Assembly: GCA_039818825.1 (NCBI GenBank)
Contig: JBCBTD010000038.1
Location: 1 to 40,135 of the forward strand
Length of the DNA: 40,135 bases
Origin: JBCBTD01 sp039818825
GTDB taxonomy: Bacteria > Pseudomonadota > Alphaproteobacteria > Geminicoccales > Geminicoccaceae
Reading direction: 5' to 3'
Shown: piece by piece, positions 7,931 to 16,244 of the stretch
Numbering within the stretch: position 1 is the first letter of the stretch
Layout: each line of letters opens with the position of its first letter
Made by a program: the position numbers and the translations under genes
The notes under the pieces: model-generated
Database searches by the model: none
Told to the model about the DNA's origin: nothing
Seen by the model: the letters and a program-made list of their open reading frames with translations, nothing else

Positions 7931-8866
7931 TCAAACGCCGTCGAGGAGGCGCAGTGTGTCTGCGGCGGTGAGTCGAGACCGCTGTGCTTCGGGGGTTCTG
8001 ACCAGGATCGCGGCGGCGACGTTGGCGTAGGTGACCGCTCGTGCCAGTTCGGCGCCCGTGGCTAGTCGGGCAGCGAGCGCGCCGGCGAAGGCGTCGCCGG
8101 CGCCGTGGGTGCTCGCCACTTCGACCTGATGCGCCGGCAACTCCAGAAGTGTGCCGTCGGCCGTTGCCAGGGCGCAACCGAAGCCGCCGGCCGTGACGAT
8201 CACCTGCCGTTCGCCATCGGCGAGGGCGGTCGCCGCACGGGCGGCACTGGTCAAGTCGCGGACCTCGCCGCCGCCCATCATCTCCGCCTCGATCTCGTTG
8301 ACGACGACGATGTCGACCACAGCGAGGAGCGCCGGGTCCGCCGGCCGCGCCGGCGCCGCGTTCCAGACGACGGTAGCGCCGCCGGCCTTGGCTTTGCTTG
8401 CGGCAAGGAGATTGACTTGTTCCCGCACCTCGTTCTGGAGCAACAGTACCCGTGCCGTGTCGAGGACCGTTGCCGTGGCAACGTCAGCCGCACCGATCCG
8501 CCAGTTCGACCCGGGGACGATGACCGCACCGTAGTCACCGTCGTCGTCGATCAGCGCGACGCTCATGCCCGAGCCCGTGTCGGCGATGGTGCGCACGGTG
8601 TCGACGGCCACGCCCCCGGCCTGGAGGTTCGCGCGCAAGGTCGCGCCGAAGCCATCGTTGCCGACGGCGCCGACGAACGCCACGGCGCCGCCGTGGCGCG
8701 CGGCTTCGACCGCCTGGTTGCCGCCCTTGCCACCGCATTTGGGCTCCCAGGCGTGGCCCTGGACGGTCTCGCCTTTGCGGGGGCGGTCCGAGGTATGGAC
8801 GAGGATGTCGTAGTGCAGGCTGCCGACGACGACGACGTTCGCCGCCTGCGACGTTTCCGGCTGCAT
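7931..8866 (-). CDS. PfkB/ribokinase-family sugar kinase
   Basis: The 311-residue protein is a ribokinase-like carbohydrate kinase. It has GGKGGNQA at 45-52, the metal/substrate motif NEIE at 190-193, and GAGDAF at 255-260 with catalytic Asp258. The residues before this are STH where ribokinases usually have DTT or DTG; the Asp normally there helps bind the activating monovalent cation, so cation dependence may differ. The start at 8866 has AAGGG about 8 bases upstream; the longer frame to 8941 has no supporting signal. It lies 61 bases downstream of the isomerase gene on the same strand, facing the regulator gene. It probably phosphorylates the imported sugar or its isomerised form. Confidence 0.88.
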   Translation of the reverse strand: MQPETSQAANVVVVGSLHYDILVHTSDRPRKGETVQGHAWEPKCGGKGGNQAVEAARHGGAVAFVGAVGNDGFGATLRANLQAGGVAVDTVRTIADTGSGMSVALIDDDGDYGAVIVPGSNWRIGAADVATATVLDTARVLLLQNEVREQVNLLAASKAKAGGATVVWNAAPARPADPALLAVVDIVVVNEIEAEMMGGGEVRDLTSAARAATALADGERQVIVTAGGFGCALATADGTLLELPAHQVEVASTHGAGDAFAGALAARLATGAELARAVTYANVAAAILVRTPEAQRSRLTAADTLRLLDGV

Positions 8867-8927
8867 GGCTAGCGACCCTTCTCCCGTTGCATCTGGCGTC
8901 TCCGTCCCTCGCCTTCCGGTGCCCCGA

Positions 8928-9938
8928 TCAGCGCGCGCCAAGCAGGCAGCGTTGGACGATCCGCTGGGCGGTCACGGCGTCTTGGATGGTCATGGCCTGG
9001 TCGAGTTCCGGCGTCGCGTCGAGTGCGTCGACGACCTGGAGCATCGCTTCGACGGTGGCGATGTTGGCTTCGCACTCCGCCACCGGATCGAGGCCAGTGA
9101 GGTCGGGGAAGGTGTCGAAGTAGATCACGCCGAGGGCGCCGTCTCGCCGAAGTTGGCGGAGCAATTCGACCGTCTGGACGGTGTGTACCGCACCCACCAT
9201 GAGGCCGTCGTCGCGTCGCCCGTAGGCGTCGTTGAGATGAACGCCGAGGATTCGGCTCCTCCGGGCCACGAGGGCGGCGGCGAAGGCCGGCTGTTCGCCG
9301 GCGTAAAGCACGTGGGCGAGGTCGAGTGTGACCCCGAGATTGGGCGCGCCGACGTCGCCGATCGCCAACAGGGTGGTCGCGGCGTCGCGCAGGAGGCTGT
9401 AGGCGCGCGGCTCGTCGGGCTTGTATTCGAGGCTGATGTCGATCGTGGGGTCGTGGGCTGCGACCTCACGGATCGCGTCGATCTCGCGTTGCCAGAGGGT
9501 CGCGTAGTCGGCCTGGAAGGGGGTGTCGAACCCGTCCTGACCGAGCCAGAGCGTCAACAGCGTTGCGCCGCAGGCAGCGGTGGCCTCGACGCCGCGCTTG
9601 GTCAACTCTATGGCTTCGCGCCGTACCGCCGGGTCGGGGTGAGTGAAGGCGCCGAGCTTGAAGGCAGGGTTGCCGTAGTAGCGCATGGCGAGCCCGTTCA
9701 CCGCCAGGCCTTGGTCGCGGACGACCTTGGCGATGCTCGCGGCGCCGGCAGCGGCGACGTGGTCGGGATAGTTGAGGTCGACGTGGCCAAGGCCGCGGAC
9801 CGTTGCGGCGCGTTCGATGATCTGCGGCACGGTCGGGCGCGTGACCTCCGGCCCCCAATAGCGCTCCGGCGCGACCGCGAACGAGTTGAGTCGAGTGGCG
9901 AAGGACACGACGCCTGCGTGGCTGCCCGACGGAGCCAT
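8928..9938 (-). CDS. TIM-barrel sugar isomerase/epimerase
   Basis: The 336-residue protein matches the xylose isomerase-like TIM-barrel (AP endonuclease family 2) fold. Likely metal ligands sit at strand ends: the Glu in ISLEYKPD, the Asp in VTLDLAHVLY and the His in LGVHLNDAYG. A late VIYFDTFPD follows. Members interconvert ketoses, ketose epimers or inosose-type compounds. The start at 9938 is very well supported by AGGAGGAGGG a few bases upstream. It is the first gene of the leftward isomerase-kinase pair and is divergent from the second importer. Together the two enzymes give an import, isomerise, phosphorylate route; the exact sugar is unknown. Confidence 0.85.
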   Translation of the reverse strand: MAPSGSHAGVVSFATRLNSFAVAPERYWGPEVTRPTVPQIIERAATVRGLGHVDLNYPDHVAAAGAASIAKVVRDQGLAVNGLAMRYYGNPAFKLGAFTHPDPAVRREAIELTKRGVEATAACGATLLTLWLGQDGFDTPFQADYATLWQREIDAIREVAAHDPTIDISLEYKPDEPRAYSLLRDAATTLLAIGDVGAPNLGVTLDLAHVLYAGEQPAFAAALVARRSRILGVHLNDAYGRRDDGLMVGAVHTVQTVELLRQLRRDGALGVIYFDTFPDLTGLDPVAECEANIATVEAMLQVVDALDATPELDQAMTIQDAVTAQRIVQRCLLGAR

Positions 9939-10230
9939 GATCCCTCCTCCTGTTACGCAGTGCATCTGCACGCATCGACTCATGACTGTAAAGTCACTTC
10001 GTTGCGAACGCGCGGCATCGGCTCCGGTAAGAACCGCTAGAGGCGCTCTCGAGATACGAAAAACGTGCTTGGCACGGTAATTGGGCCGAAAATACCTCAA
10101 CCCGCAGCACTCTGCTGGAAACGCCGCTTCACCTGATCGTAGGGAACGGTCAACCAACTTGACAACGTGGGTGTGATCCGTGAAGAAACGTCGACAACGC
10201 GCAACGCTGTCACCAGGGAGGCGGTTCGGC
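9939..10230. promoter_or_regulatory. Divergent control region between isomerase and second importer
   Basis: This 292-base gap must hold promoters for both directions. It contains TGACT-GTAA-AGTCA at 9983-9996 and the near-palindrome TGCATCTGCA at 9961-9970. CGTGAA-GAAACG at 10179-10190 resembles the half-sites at 3096-3160. AGGAGGAGGG near the isomerase start and GGGAGG near the permease start are ribosome sites. No clean -10/-35 pair stands out. Confidence 0.45.
9983..9996. promoter_or_regulatory. Palindromic candidate operator TGACT-N4-AGTCA
   Basis: A perfect 5-base inverted repeat with a 4-base centre lies 45 bases upstream of the isomerase start codon. The position suits an operator controlling the isomerase-kinase unit or both divergent units. 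The binding protein is unknown. Confidence 0.3.
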
Positions 10231-11259
10231 ATGGCGACGTCGAACGACACGGGCGGCGGCCTTCGACGGCATGCGCCGAGTACGCCGCACGCCTTTGGCT
10301 TCTGGCAGCGCAATCCCGAACTCGTCCCGCCGCTCGGCCTACTCGTTCCGCTGGTGCTGTTGGTCTTGCTCATCACCGTCGTGAACCCCGTGTTCCTCGA
10401 CGCGCGCAACCTCTTCAACGTTTTTCGTCAGATCGCGATCTTCCTGGTGCTCGGCGCCGGCATGACCATCGTCATGGCGGCGCGGGGTATAGATCTGTCG
10501 GTCGGTTCGACCGTGGCACTTTCCGCTTGCGTCGCCGGCATCGTCGTGAAGTCGGACGTCGTCGCGGCACCGCTTCTGGCGGTGCTCGCCGCCATGGCCG
10601 TCGGCGGCGCGGTCGGCACCATCAACGGCCTCGCCGTGACCAGGCTTCGCGTGCCGCCGCTGATCGTCACCCTCGGCACGCTGACGGCGGTACGCGGTGC
10701 GGCGTACTTGGTCATGGGCTCCGATCAGGCGCGTGGGTTCCCCGAAGGTTTCCTGTGGCTCGGGCAGGGCCAGGTGCTGGGCCTGCCGGTGGCCGGGATC
10801 GTCGCGCTCGTCGTCGTCATCGGCGCCGCGGTGCTGCTGAACGCCACGCGCTTCGGCGCCTACGTCCTCGCCGTTGGCGGCGATCGCAGCGCTGCGCTTC
10901 GTGCCGGCATCGACGTGCGCCGCTACGAGACGCTCGCCTACGTCATCTGTGGTACGCTCGCCGGTCTCGCCGGGGCGATGCTGGCTTCGCGCCTGAACGC
11001 CGCCCAGGCGGTCCTCGGCGCCACCATGGAGCTGCACGCCATCGCTGTGGTGGTCCTCGGCGGGACCTATCTGTTCGGCGGCTACGCCACGTTGCTCGGA
11101 ACGTTCCTCGGCGCCGTCTTCCTCGGCGTCGCCGAGAACGGGCTTTTGCTGATGAGCGTGCCCTTCTACTGGCAGCAGATCGTGATCGGCTCGACCTTGG
11201 TCATCGCGGTCGCCATCCAGCTCTTCCGCTTCCGCCGTCAGGGAATGGCCGGCGGCTGA
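10231..11259 (+). CDS. Second ribose-type sugar ABC transporter, permease
   Basis: This 342-residue membrane protein is a second RbsC-type permease. It has GAGMTIVMAARGIDLSVGST, RVPPLIVTLGTLTAVRG, YVLAVGGDRSAALRAGIDV and VVVLGGTYLFGGYATLLGTFLG. The start at 10231 has GGGAGG about 9 bases upstream; an in-frame GTG at 10180 lacks one. Unlike the first importer, the permease gene comes first, then the binding protein, then the ATPase. The two permeases are diverged, so the transporters are not a recent duplication. Confidence 0.9.
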   Translation: MATSNDTGGGLRRHAPSTPHAFGFWQRNPELVPPLGLLVPLVLLVLLITVVNPVFLDARNLFNVFRQIAIFLVLGAGMTIVMAARGIDLSVGSTVALSACVAGIVVKSDVVAAPLLAVLAAMAVGGAVGTINGLAVTRLRVPPLIVTLGTLTAVRGAAYLVMGSDQARGFPEGFLWLGQGQVLGLPVAGIVALVVVIGAAVLLNATRFGAYVLAVGGDRSAALRAGIDVRRYETLAYVICGTLAGLAGAMLASRLNAAQAVLGATMELHAIAVVVLGGTYLFGGYATLLGTFLGAVFLGVAENGLLLMSVPFYWQQIVIGSTLVIAVAIQLFRFRRQGMAGG

Positions 11260-11305
11260 GGCGGGCGAGGTCGTCCTCGTCTCGATCAACAGGGAGGTCA
11301 GAACG

Positions 11306-12313
11306 ATGATCCGCTCCACCGCCTTCGGGCTCGTATTGGCAGGGACCGTCGCGTTCGCCGCCGCACCGGCCACCGCCCAGGATACCTTGCGGATCGGCTA
11401 TGCCCCGCCGGTCTACGATACCCTGGACTACTTCGGCCAGTTCGCCGCCGGCTTCCAGGAGGTGCTCGACGGCGCCGGGGTCGACTACGAGTTCATCGCC
11501 CGCGCGTCCACCCAGGAAGCCAACGTCCAGCAGCAGCTCGATATCGTCGAAGACCTGATCACCTTGGGCGTCGACTACATCATCGTCGGGCCCATCGACT
11601 ATTTCGGCATCGTGCCGGCGCTGCAGTCGGCGAACGCGGCCGGGGTGCCGATCGTCGTCATCAACCATCTCGACGTGCATCCGGAGGATGCCGGTGTCGA
11701 GGTGCTCGCCTACAGCGGCTATTCGCACGCCGAGGGCGGCCGCATCACCGCGGAATGGGCGCTCGAGAACGTTCTTGAGAGTGGTGACCAGGTCGGTTTG
11801 ATGTTCGCCGAACCGGGTAACCAGATCTCCGAGGAACGGGTCGGCACGGCTCGCGACCTCTGGACCGAGGCGGGCGTCGAGGTCGGCTTCGAGCACTACG
11901 CCTATTGGGAGCAGGCCCGCGCTTTCGACGCCACCGAGCGGCTGATCCTCGCCAACCCCGACGTGAAGGCCATCTACGCCGGCAACAGCGCCATGGCGAT
12001 GGGTGTCGCCAACGCGCTCGCCGGCATGGGCCGCACCGACGTTGCGGTCTTCGGCTACGGTGCGGTGCCGCCCGAGCTGGACATGATCTGGGAAGGCACG
12101 ATCCGCGGCTCGATCTTCCGCGACAGCCAGAGCAGCGGCCGCTACATCGCCGAAGCCATTCTCCGCCATCGCGCCGGCGAACCGATCGACCAGCAGTATC
12201 CGCTCGACATGGTGATGGTCTCCAGCCGCGACGACGTCGTCGCCAAGGTGCCGGAGGGCGCGCAGCGGCTGATGGAGCATTGGGACGAGGTCGAGGCGGC
12301 CGCGCAGCAGTGA
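11306..12313 (+). CDS. Second ribose-type sugar ABC transporter, periplasmic binding protein
   Basis: The 335-residue protein has a Sec signal peptide (about residues 1-24, ending APATA before QDTLR). Its RbsB-like fold segments include QQQLDIVEDLITLGVDYIIVGP, AAGVPIVVINHLD, AIYAGNSAMAMGVANAL and DVAVFGYGA. The start at 11306 is supported by AGGGAGG 8 bases upstream. The stop overlaps the GTG of the ATPase gene by four bases. It differs clearly from the binding protein at 3450-4490, so the two importers probably have different ligand preferences. Confidence 0.9.
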   Translation: MIRSTAFGLVLAGTVAFAAAPATAQDTLRIGYAPPVYDTLDYFGQFAAGFQEVLDGAGVDYEFIARASTQEANVQQQLDIVEDLITLGVDYIIVGPIDYFGIVPALQSANAAGVPIVVINHLDVHPEDAGVEVLAYSGYSHAEGGRITAEWALENVLESGDQVGLMFAEPGNQISEERVGTARDLWTEAGVEVGFEHYAYWEQARAFDATERLILANPDVKAIYAGNSAMAMGVANALAGMGRTDVAVFGYGAVPPELDMIWEGTIRGSIFRDSQSSGRYIAEAILRHRAGEPIDQQYPLDMVMVSSRDDVVAKVPEGAQRLMEHWDEVEAAAQQ

Positions 12314-13122
12314 CGACGGCGGCCACCACGACAGGCAGCACGTCGACCGGGGCCACGCGCATGGACGAGACGCGCGGGGCTCTGGTCGCGCTGGAAGGCG
12401 TGACCAAGAACTTCGGCGGCGTACGTGCTCTGCATGATGCCAGCCTCGCCGTCGAAGCCGGGGAGGTCGTGGGCCTCGTCGGCGACAACGGCGCCGGCAA
12501 GTCGACCCTCATCAAGACCATAACCGGCGTGCACCAGCCGGATGGCGGCCGCTTGCTGATCGACGGCCGGCCGGTGACCATCGCCAGCCCCGAACAGGCG
12601 CGCGAACTCGGGATCGAGGCGATCTACCAGGATCTGGCGCTGGTCGGCACGTTCGATCTCGGCAGTAACTTTTTCCTCGGTCGCGAGCCCGTTCGCACCT
12701 ACCTGGGCGGCCTCGTCCGCCTGCTCGACCGGCGCCGGATGCGCGAGGAGGCGCAGGCGGTGCTGCGCGAGCGGGTCGGTATCGAGATCACCAACCCCTA
12801 CAGCCCCGCCTTCGTACTTTCGGGAGGGCAGCGCCAGGCGATCGCCATCGGCCGGGCGATCCATGCCGAGGCGCGGCTGATCATCATGGACGAGCCGACC
12901 GCCGCACTCGGCGTCGAGGAAACCGAGCGCGTGCTCGCGATCATCGAGACGCTGCGCGAACAGGGTGTCGCCGTGATTCTGGTGAGCCACACCCTGGAGC
13001 ACGTCTTCCGTGTCACCGACCGGATCGCCGTCATGCACCGCGGCGGCGTCACGGCCGTGGTCCAGCGCGAAGACGTCACCCGCGCCGAGGTCGTCGGTCT
13101 GATCATGGGCTCGACGATTTAG
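12310..13122 (+). CDS. Second ribose-type sugar ABC transporter, single-domain ATPase
   Basis: The 270-residue protein has one nucleotide-binding domain: Walker A GDNGAGKST at about 58-66, a Q-loop region (AIYQDLALVGTFDL), signature LSGGQRQAIAIGRAI and Walker B LIIMDEPTAALG. A single domain makes it like the FrcA type rather than the RbsA type used by the first importer, so it should act as a homodimer. The GTG start at 12310 overlaps the binding-protein stop as GTGA. An ATG at 12361, after a Thr/Ser-rich stretch, is a reasonable alternative and would give 253 residues. It is the last gene of the sugar locus. Confidence 0.88.
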   Translation: MTTAATTTGSTSTGATRMDETRGALVALEGVTKNFGGVRALHDASLAVEAGEVVGLVGDNGAGKSTLIKTITGVHQPDGGRLLIDGRPVTIASPEQARELGIEAIYQDLALVGTFDLGSNFFLGREPVRTYLGGLVRLLDRRRMREEAQAVLRERVGIEITNPYSPAFVLSGGQRQAIAIGRAIHAEARLIIMDEPTAALGVEETERVLAIIETLREQGVAVILVSHTLEHVFRVTDRIAVMHRGGVTAVVQREDVTRAEVVGLIMGSTI

Positions 13123-13217
13123 GACAGCGTCCAGGTCCAAACGACACGGAGCGCCAGGCGCCGACTACGACCCGACGTCGACACTTGGCTCTGGCGTTGG
13201 CGACTCTCGAGCTGGGC

Positions 13218-13580
13218 CATGTTCAATCTTGGTGTATCGGCATCAGGCGGCGGCTTGCCCCTCGGTGTCTTGAACGGCCTCGCCATCGCGGAAGCGAATG
13301 CCCTCGATGAGTTGGCCGAGGCGGTTGGCGCCATTCAGCCGACGCCAATGACGCTCGACCGGCTTGGCGAGCGTGAAGACCATGGCCAAAGCCGTTTCGC
13401 GTGAGAGGCAGCCCTTGGTCTTGTCGGCCCTGAGGCGCACGGTCGCGAAGGTGCTCTCGATCGGGTTCGAGCTACGGATGTGTTTCCAGTGCGCGGCCGG
13501 GACGTCGTAGAAGGCCAGTAGCGCCGCGCGATCCTCGATCAGGCAGGTCACGGCCCGGTCGTACGCTTTCTTGACCGCCC
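13218..13580 (-). mobile_element. Remnant of an IS256-family insertion sequence (3' end)
   Basis: The part encodes about the last 110 residues of an IS256-type (mutator) transposase. Just past its stop codon, at 13218-13240, lies a sequence reading CCGATACACCAAGATTGAAC on the minus strand, which looks like a terminal inverted repeat of this family. I found no matching left end upstream, so most of the element, including the DDE catalytic core, is gone. The inner boundary near 13580 is approximate. Confidence 0.6.
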
Positions 13581-13743
13581 TTCGTGGCTCGCGCCGTCCT
13601 CGTTCCCAGCGGCTCACGGTCGCCTGATCGACACCGAAGTCCTGAGCCACGGCCTCCTGCTTCAGGCCAAGCTTCAGTCGACAGCTACGGCACAAGAAGG
13701 CCCAATCGACGCTCTCTCGACGTCCGCGCACAGGCATGATCAT
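13243..13743 (-). pseudogene. XRE-type helix-turn-helix fused in frame to an IS256 transposase C-terminus
   Basis: The 166-codon frame is a chimera. Residues 1 to about 55 form an XRE-like DNA-binding segment (LKLGLKQEAVAQDFGVDQAT then VSRWERGRREP). The rest is the C-terminus of an IS256 transposase: DRALLAFYD-like (here DRAALLAFYDVPAAHWKHI), SNPIESTFATVRLRADKTKG and LAMVFTLAKPVERHWRRLNG. A normal IS256 transposase is about 400 residues, so the catalytic part is missing. The ATG at 13743 has no good ribosome site; a second ATG at 13737 is possible. Most likely a deletion or insertion scar that happens to remain open. Whether the XRE part is still expressed as a regulator is unknown. Confidence 0.65.
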
Positions 13744-14174
13744 GTTGCTCTGTCGTCCCGGCTCGCATGTTCGGTGGTTGTGAGACCGTTGTGTGCCCCT
13801 CGGTTCTGCGCGATGGCACCGGCACACGGTCCATGCGGAGCCCACGCCCCAGGTTTTTGCGACTATTGGACGTCCATCGGCCTCGGCAACGCATGCGGTC
13901 TCCGCTCGCCGCAAGCCCAGGAACAGTGGTGCATCGCTGCGATGGCGTTCGGCGGCCTCGTCTTGGCGCATTTCTAGGGTGAGCACCCCTGGCGCCCAAG
14001 GTTCTCTTGCCACCAATGCGGACGGGTCGGCTCGCCGGCTCGATCTCCCCTAGCTGCCCACAACCGACTTCCTCAGCGTGGGAGTTGATGCACCATCGGA
14101 ACGCGTCGGAGCGTGGGTGTGGCGTCCGTGGCCGCAGGTTGCGTCTCGAGTCCTCCTCGGCAGGCGCGGCGCGC
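13744..14174. other. Non-coding or decayed stretch beside the IS remnant
   Basis: Several short open frames occur on both strands, but none has a recognisable domain or a good ribosome site. The stretch lies between the IS256/XRE chimera and the end of the envelope protease block and may be decayed mobile DNA. I see no RNA gene or clear terminator. Confidence 0.4.
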
Positions 14175-14804
14175 TCAGTTGGTCAGGAGCTCGAAGCCGC
14201 TTTCGGCCTGGCCGAGGTTCTTGATGACGATGCGAAACGCGCCGGTCCAACGTGGGGTCCAGGCGCAGTACTCGTTGGCGGTAACGCCCTCGCTGCGACA
14301 AATCTCGTTGCCGAGCTCGTCGAAGACGAACAGGTCGAGGTCGGTGCGACCGCTGCCGCGCAGCACGAGTTCGGCCGCTTGGCGTTCGACGAACTCGGTC
14401 TCGGCACTGAAAAAGGCGACCTCGTCCTCCGCCGGCACGACGCCGCGGGCCATGCCGGCGCCGACGGTGCGGCCACGCGCGCGCATCGCCGCGAGGTCCA
14501 GGCCCCGTTCGATCAGGGCTGGCTGATCGGCGGCAAGTTCGGTCAGCTCGGCGACCGCCGTGTCGATCGGCGCCGGACCGTCTCCGGCGCCGTCACCGTA
14601 GATCGCCATGAGTTGGACCGCGGCGAGCATCATGTAGGGGTCCTCATGCTCCAGGGCGAGCAGGCGTAGCTCCTGGGCATCGCGCAGACCGGCCAAGGAC
14701 GGTGTCGCCACCGCAGGCTTGTCGAGCTGGTTCGGGCCGTCGGCGGCAAGGGCTGGCGCCGCTGAGGCCAACAGGATGGCAAAAAGAAGACTGGCACGAC
14801 CCAT
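14175..14804 (-). CDS. Secreted protein of unrecognised family (paralogue of the protein at 16245-16946)
   Basis: The 209-residue protein has a Sec signal peptide (about 1-20, ALA before ADG). A helical segment follows (about 40-105, containing ALEHEDPYMMLAAVQLMAIYG). The C-terminal domain from about 125 is predicted by eye to be beta-rich, with DLDLFVFDE at 155-163, Cys169, Cys180 and WTPRWTGAFR. The 233-residue protein upstream shares the whole layout, including both cysteines, which could form a disulfide. The domain's size and repeated beta pattern recall pre-peptidase C-terminal domains, but I do not assign it. The start is certain: AAGGAGGT lies 5 bases upstream. It is the last gene of the unit with the DegP-like protease, 28 bases after it, so it may be a substrate, adaptor or partner of that protease. 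Confidence 0.8.
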   Translation of the reverse strand: MGRASLLFAILLASAAPALAADGPNQLDKPAVATPSLAGLRDAQELRLLALEHEDPYMMLAAVQLMAIYGDGAGDGPAPIDTAVAELTELAADQPALIERGLDLAAMRARGRTVGAGMARGVVPAEDEVAFFSAETEFVERQAAELVLRGSGRTDLDLFVFDELGNEICRSEGVTANEYCAWTPRWTGAFRIVIKNLGQAESGFELLTN

Positions 14805-14832
14805 CGAAACCTCCTTGGCGACGGTGCGGCGC

Positions 14833-16191
14833 TCAGCGCGGCACGTCGACCGTCAACTCGAACTCGGCGTTGCCGCGAACCACGGTGAGCACCGCCGCAT
14901 CGCCGACGCGCTGCAAGACGTCACGCACGTCGTCCAACCCACTCACCGCGTGGGCGTCGAGATGGGTCACGACGTCGCCGCGGCGAAGGCCGGTGCGTCC
15001 GGTTGCCGTGCCCGGCCGGACCAGATCGACGCCGACGCCGTCCAGCCGTCCGCGCAACGGATGATCGTCGGGCAGGGTGACGAACCTGGCGCCGGCGAAG
15101 ACGACCCCGTCGGTCGCGGCCGGCGCCTCCAGTTGGGCTTCCAGCTCGACCAGGGCGCCGCTCCGCATCACGCTCAACTTCAATGGCCGGTCCGGGCGCG
15201 TCAGCCCGACCGCGTTCATCAGATCGGTCACGCCGTCGACACGCAGGCCACCGGCCCGGATCAGCACGTCGCCGGCTTCGAGGCCAGCCTGCTCGCCGGC
15301 GCTGCCGGGCTCGACCTCGGCGATCAACGCACCATCGGTCGACGGCAGCTCCAAAGCTTCGGCGAGTTCCGGCGACAGTTCCTGGGGTTCGACCCCAAGC
15401 CGGCCACGGCGCACTTCGCCGAAGGCGAGAAGCTGATCGACGACGACGTTGGCGAGCGCCATCGGCACCGCGTAGCCGATGCCGACATTGCCGCCGCTCC
15501 GCGAGTAGATCGCGGTGTTGATGCCGATCAGCCGGCCGCGGCTGTCGACCAGCGCGCCGCCGGAGTTGCCGGGGTTGATTGCGGCATCGGTCTGGATGAA
15601 GTCGGTGAACTGCCGTTGCAACGTGCGTCCAAGACCACTGACGATGCCGAGCGTCACCGTCTGTTCGAGGCGGAACGGGTAGCCGATGGCGATCACCAGA
15701 TCGCCGACCTGGAGCTGGTCGCTGTCACCGATCTCGACCACGGTGAGGCCATCGGCTTCGATCCGCAACAGCGCCAGGTCCGTGGCCTCGTCGCTGCCGA
15801 TCACCTCGGCATCGAGCGAGCGGCCGTCGATGAGCCCGACCCGCAGGCTGGCACCTTGCTCGACGACGTGGTGATTGGTGAGGACCAAACCGGCGTCGGC
15901 ATCGATCACCACGCCTGAGCCGGAGCCCCGCTGGCGGCGCTCGAAGGGACCGCCCTGGGGCCCGACCCGCGCGTCCGGCGGTACCGGCAGCTCGGTCGGC
16001 CGTTGAGCCATGCGCGCATCGTCGGCGCCTTCGACGAAGATTTGCACGACGCCGGGAGAGATCGGCCCGACCACCGGTGCCAGCGACAGGACGCCTCGAT
16101 CCGGATCGACGATGAATGGCGACTGCGCCGATGACGGCGATGCGGCGAGCGCCGCCGCGACGACCACGGCGCCGAACACGGAACGGTGCAT
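14833..16191 (-). CDS. DegP/HtrA-like periplasmic serine protease (S1C, two PDZ domains)
   Basis: The 452-residue protein has a Sec signal peptide (about 1-22). A trypsin-like domain follows with a complete triad: His108 (TNHHVV), Asp138 (ATDLALL) and Ser210 (GNSGGA). Two PDZ domains come next, the first around GALIAEVEPGSAGEQAGL and the second around VDLVRPGTATGRTGLRRGD. HtrA proteases degrade or refold damaged envelope proteins, with PDZ domains reading exposed C-termini. The ATG at 16191 is preceded by GGGAG at a good distance; the longer frame to 16338 overlaps the upstream gene. It sits between two related secreted proteins in one apparent operon, an arrangement I do not recognise from standard degP loci. 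Confidence 0.9.
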   Translation of the reverse strand: MHRSVFGAVVVAAALAASPSSAQSPFIVDPDRGVLSLAPVVGPISPGVVQIFVEGADDARMAQRPTELPVPPDARVGPQGGPFERRQRGSGSGVVIDADAGLVLTNHHVVEQGASLRVGLIDGRSLDAEVIGSDEATDLALLRIEADGLTVVEIGDSDQLQVGDLVIAIGYPFRLEQTVTLGIVSGLGRTLQRQFTDFIQTDAAINPGNSGGALVDSRGRLIGINTAIYSRSGGNVGIGYAVPMALANVVVDQLLAFGEVRRGRLGVEPQELSPELAEALELPSTDGALIAEVEPGSAGEQAGLEAGDVLIRAGGLRVDGVTDLMNAVGLTRPDRPLKLSVMRSGALVELEAQLEAPAATDGVVFAGARFVTLPDDHPLRGRLDGVGVDLVRPGTATGRTGLRRGDVVTHLDAHAVSGLDDVRDVLQRVGDAAVLTVVRGNAEFELTVDVPR

Positions 16192-16244
16192 GGTGGTGAT
16201 CTCCCGGGGCGGGATCGGCGGTGCCGCCGATCCCGAACGCTTCG

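Noticed and set aside
8865..10040. A 391-codon plus-strand frame opposite the isomerase
   Set aside because: It overlaps a clear TIM-barrel gene with an excellent ribosome site on the other strand; its own composition is typical of a shadow frame.
10159..10187. TTGACA as a -35 box for the second importer
   Set aside because: At a 17-base spacing the -10 position reads GAAGAA, which does not support a promoter.
13123..13217. GC-rich inverted pieces after the second ATPase gene as a terminator
   Set aside because: The repeats are too close together to form a loop and no T-run follows.
14719..15918. A long plus-strand open frame opposite the DegP-like protease
   Set aside because: It is an antisense shadow of the protease gene with no family resemblance and no plausible start signal.
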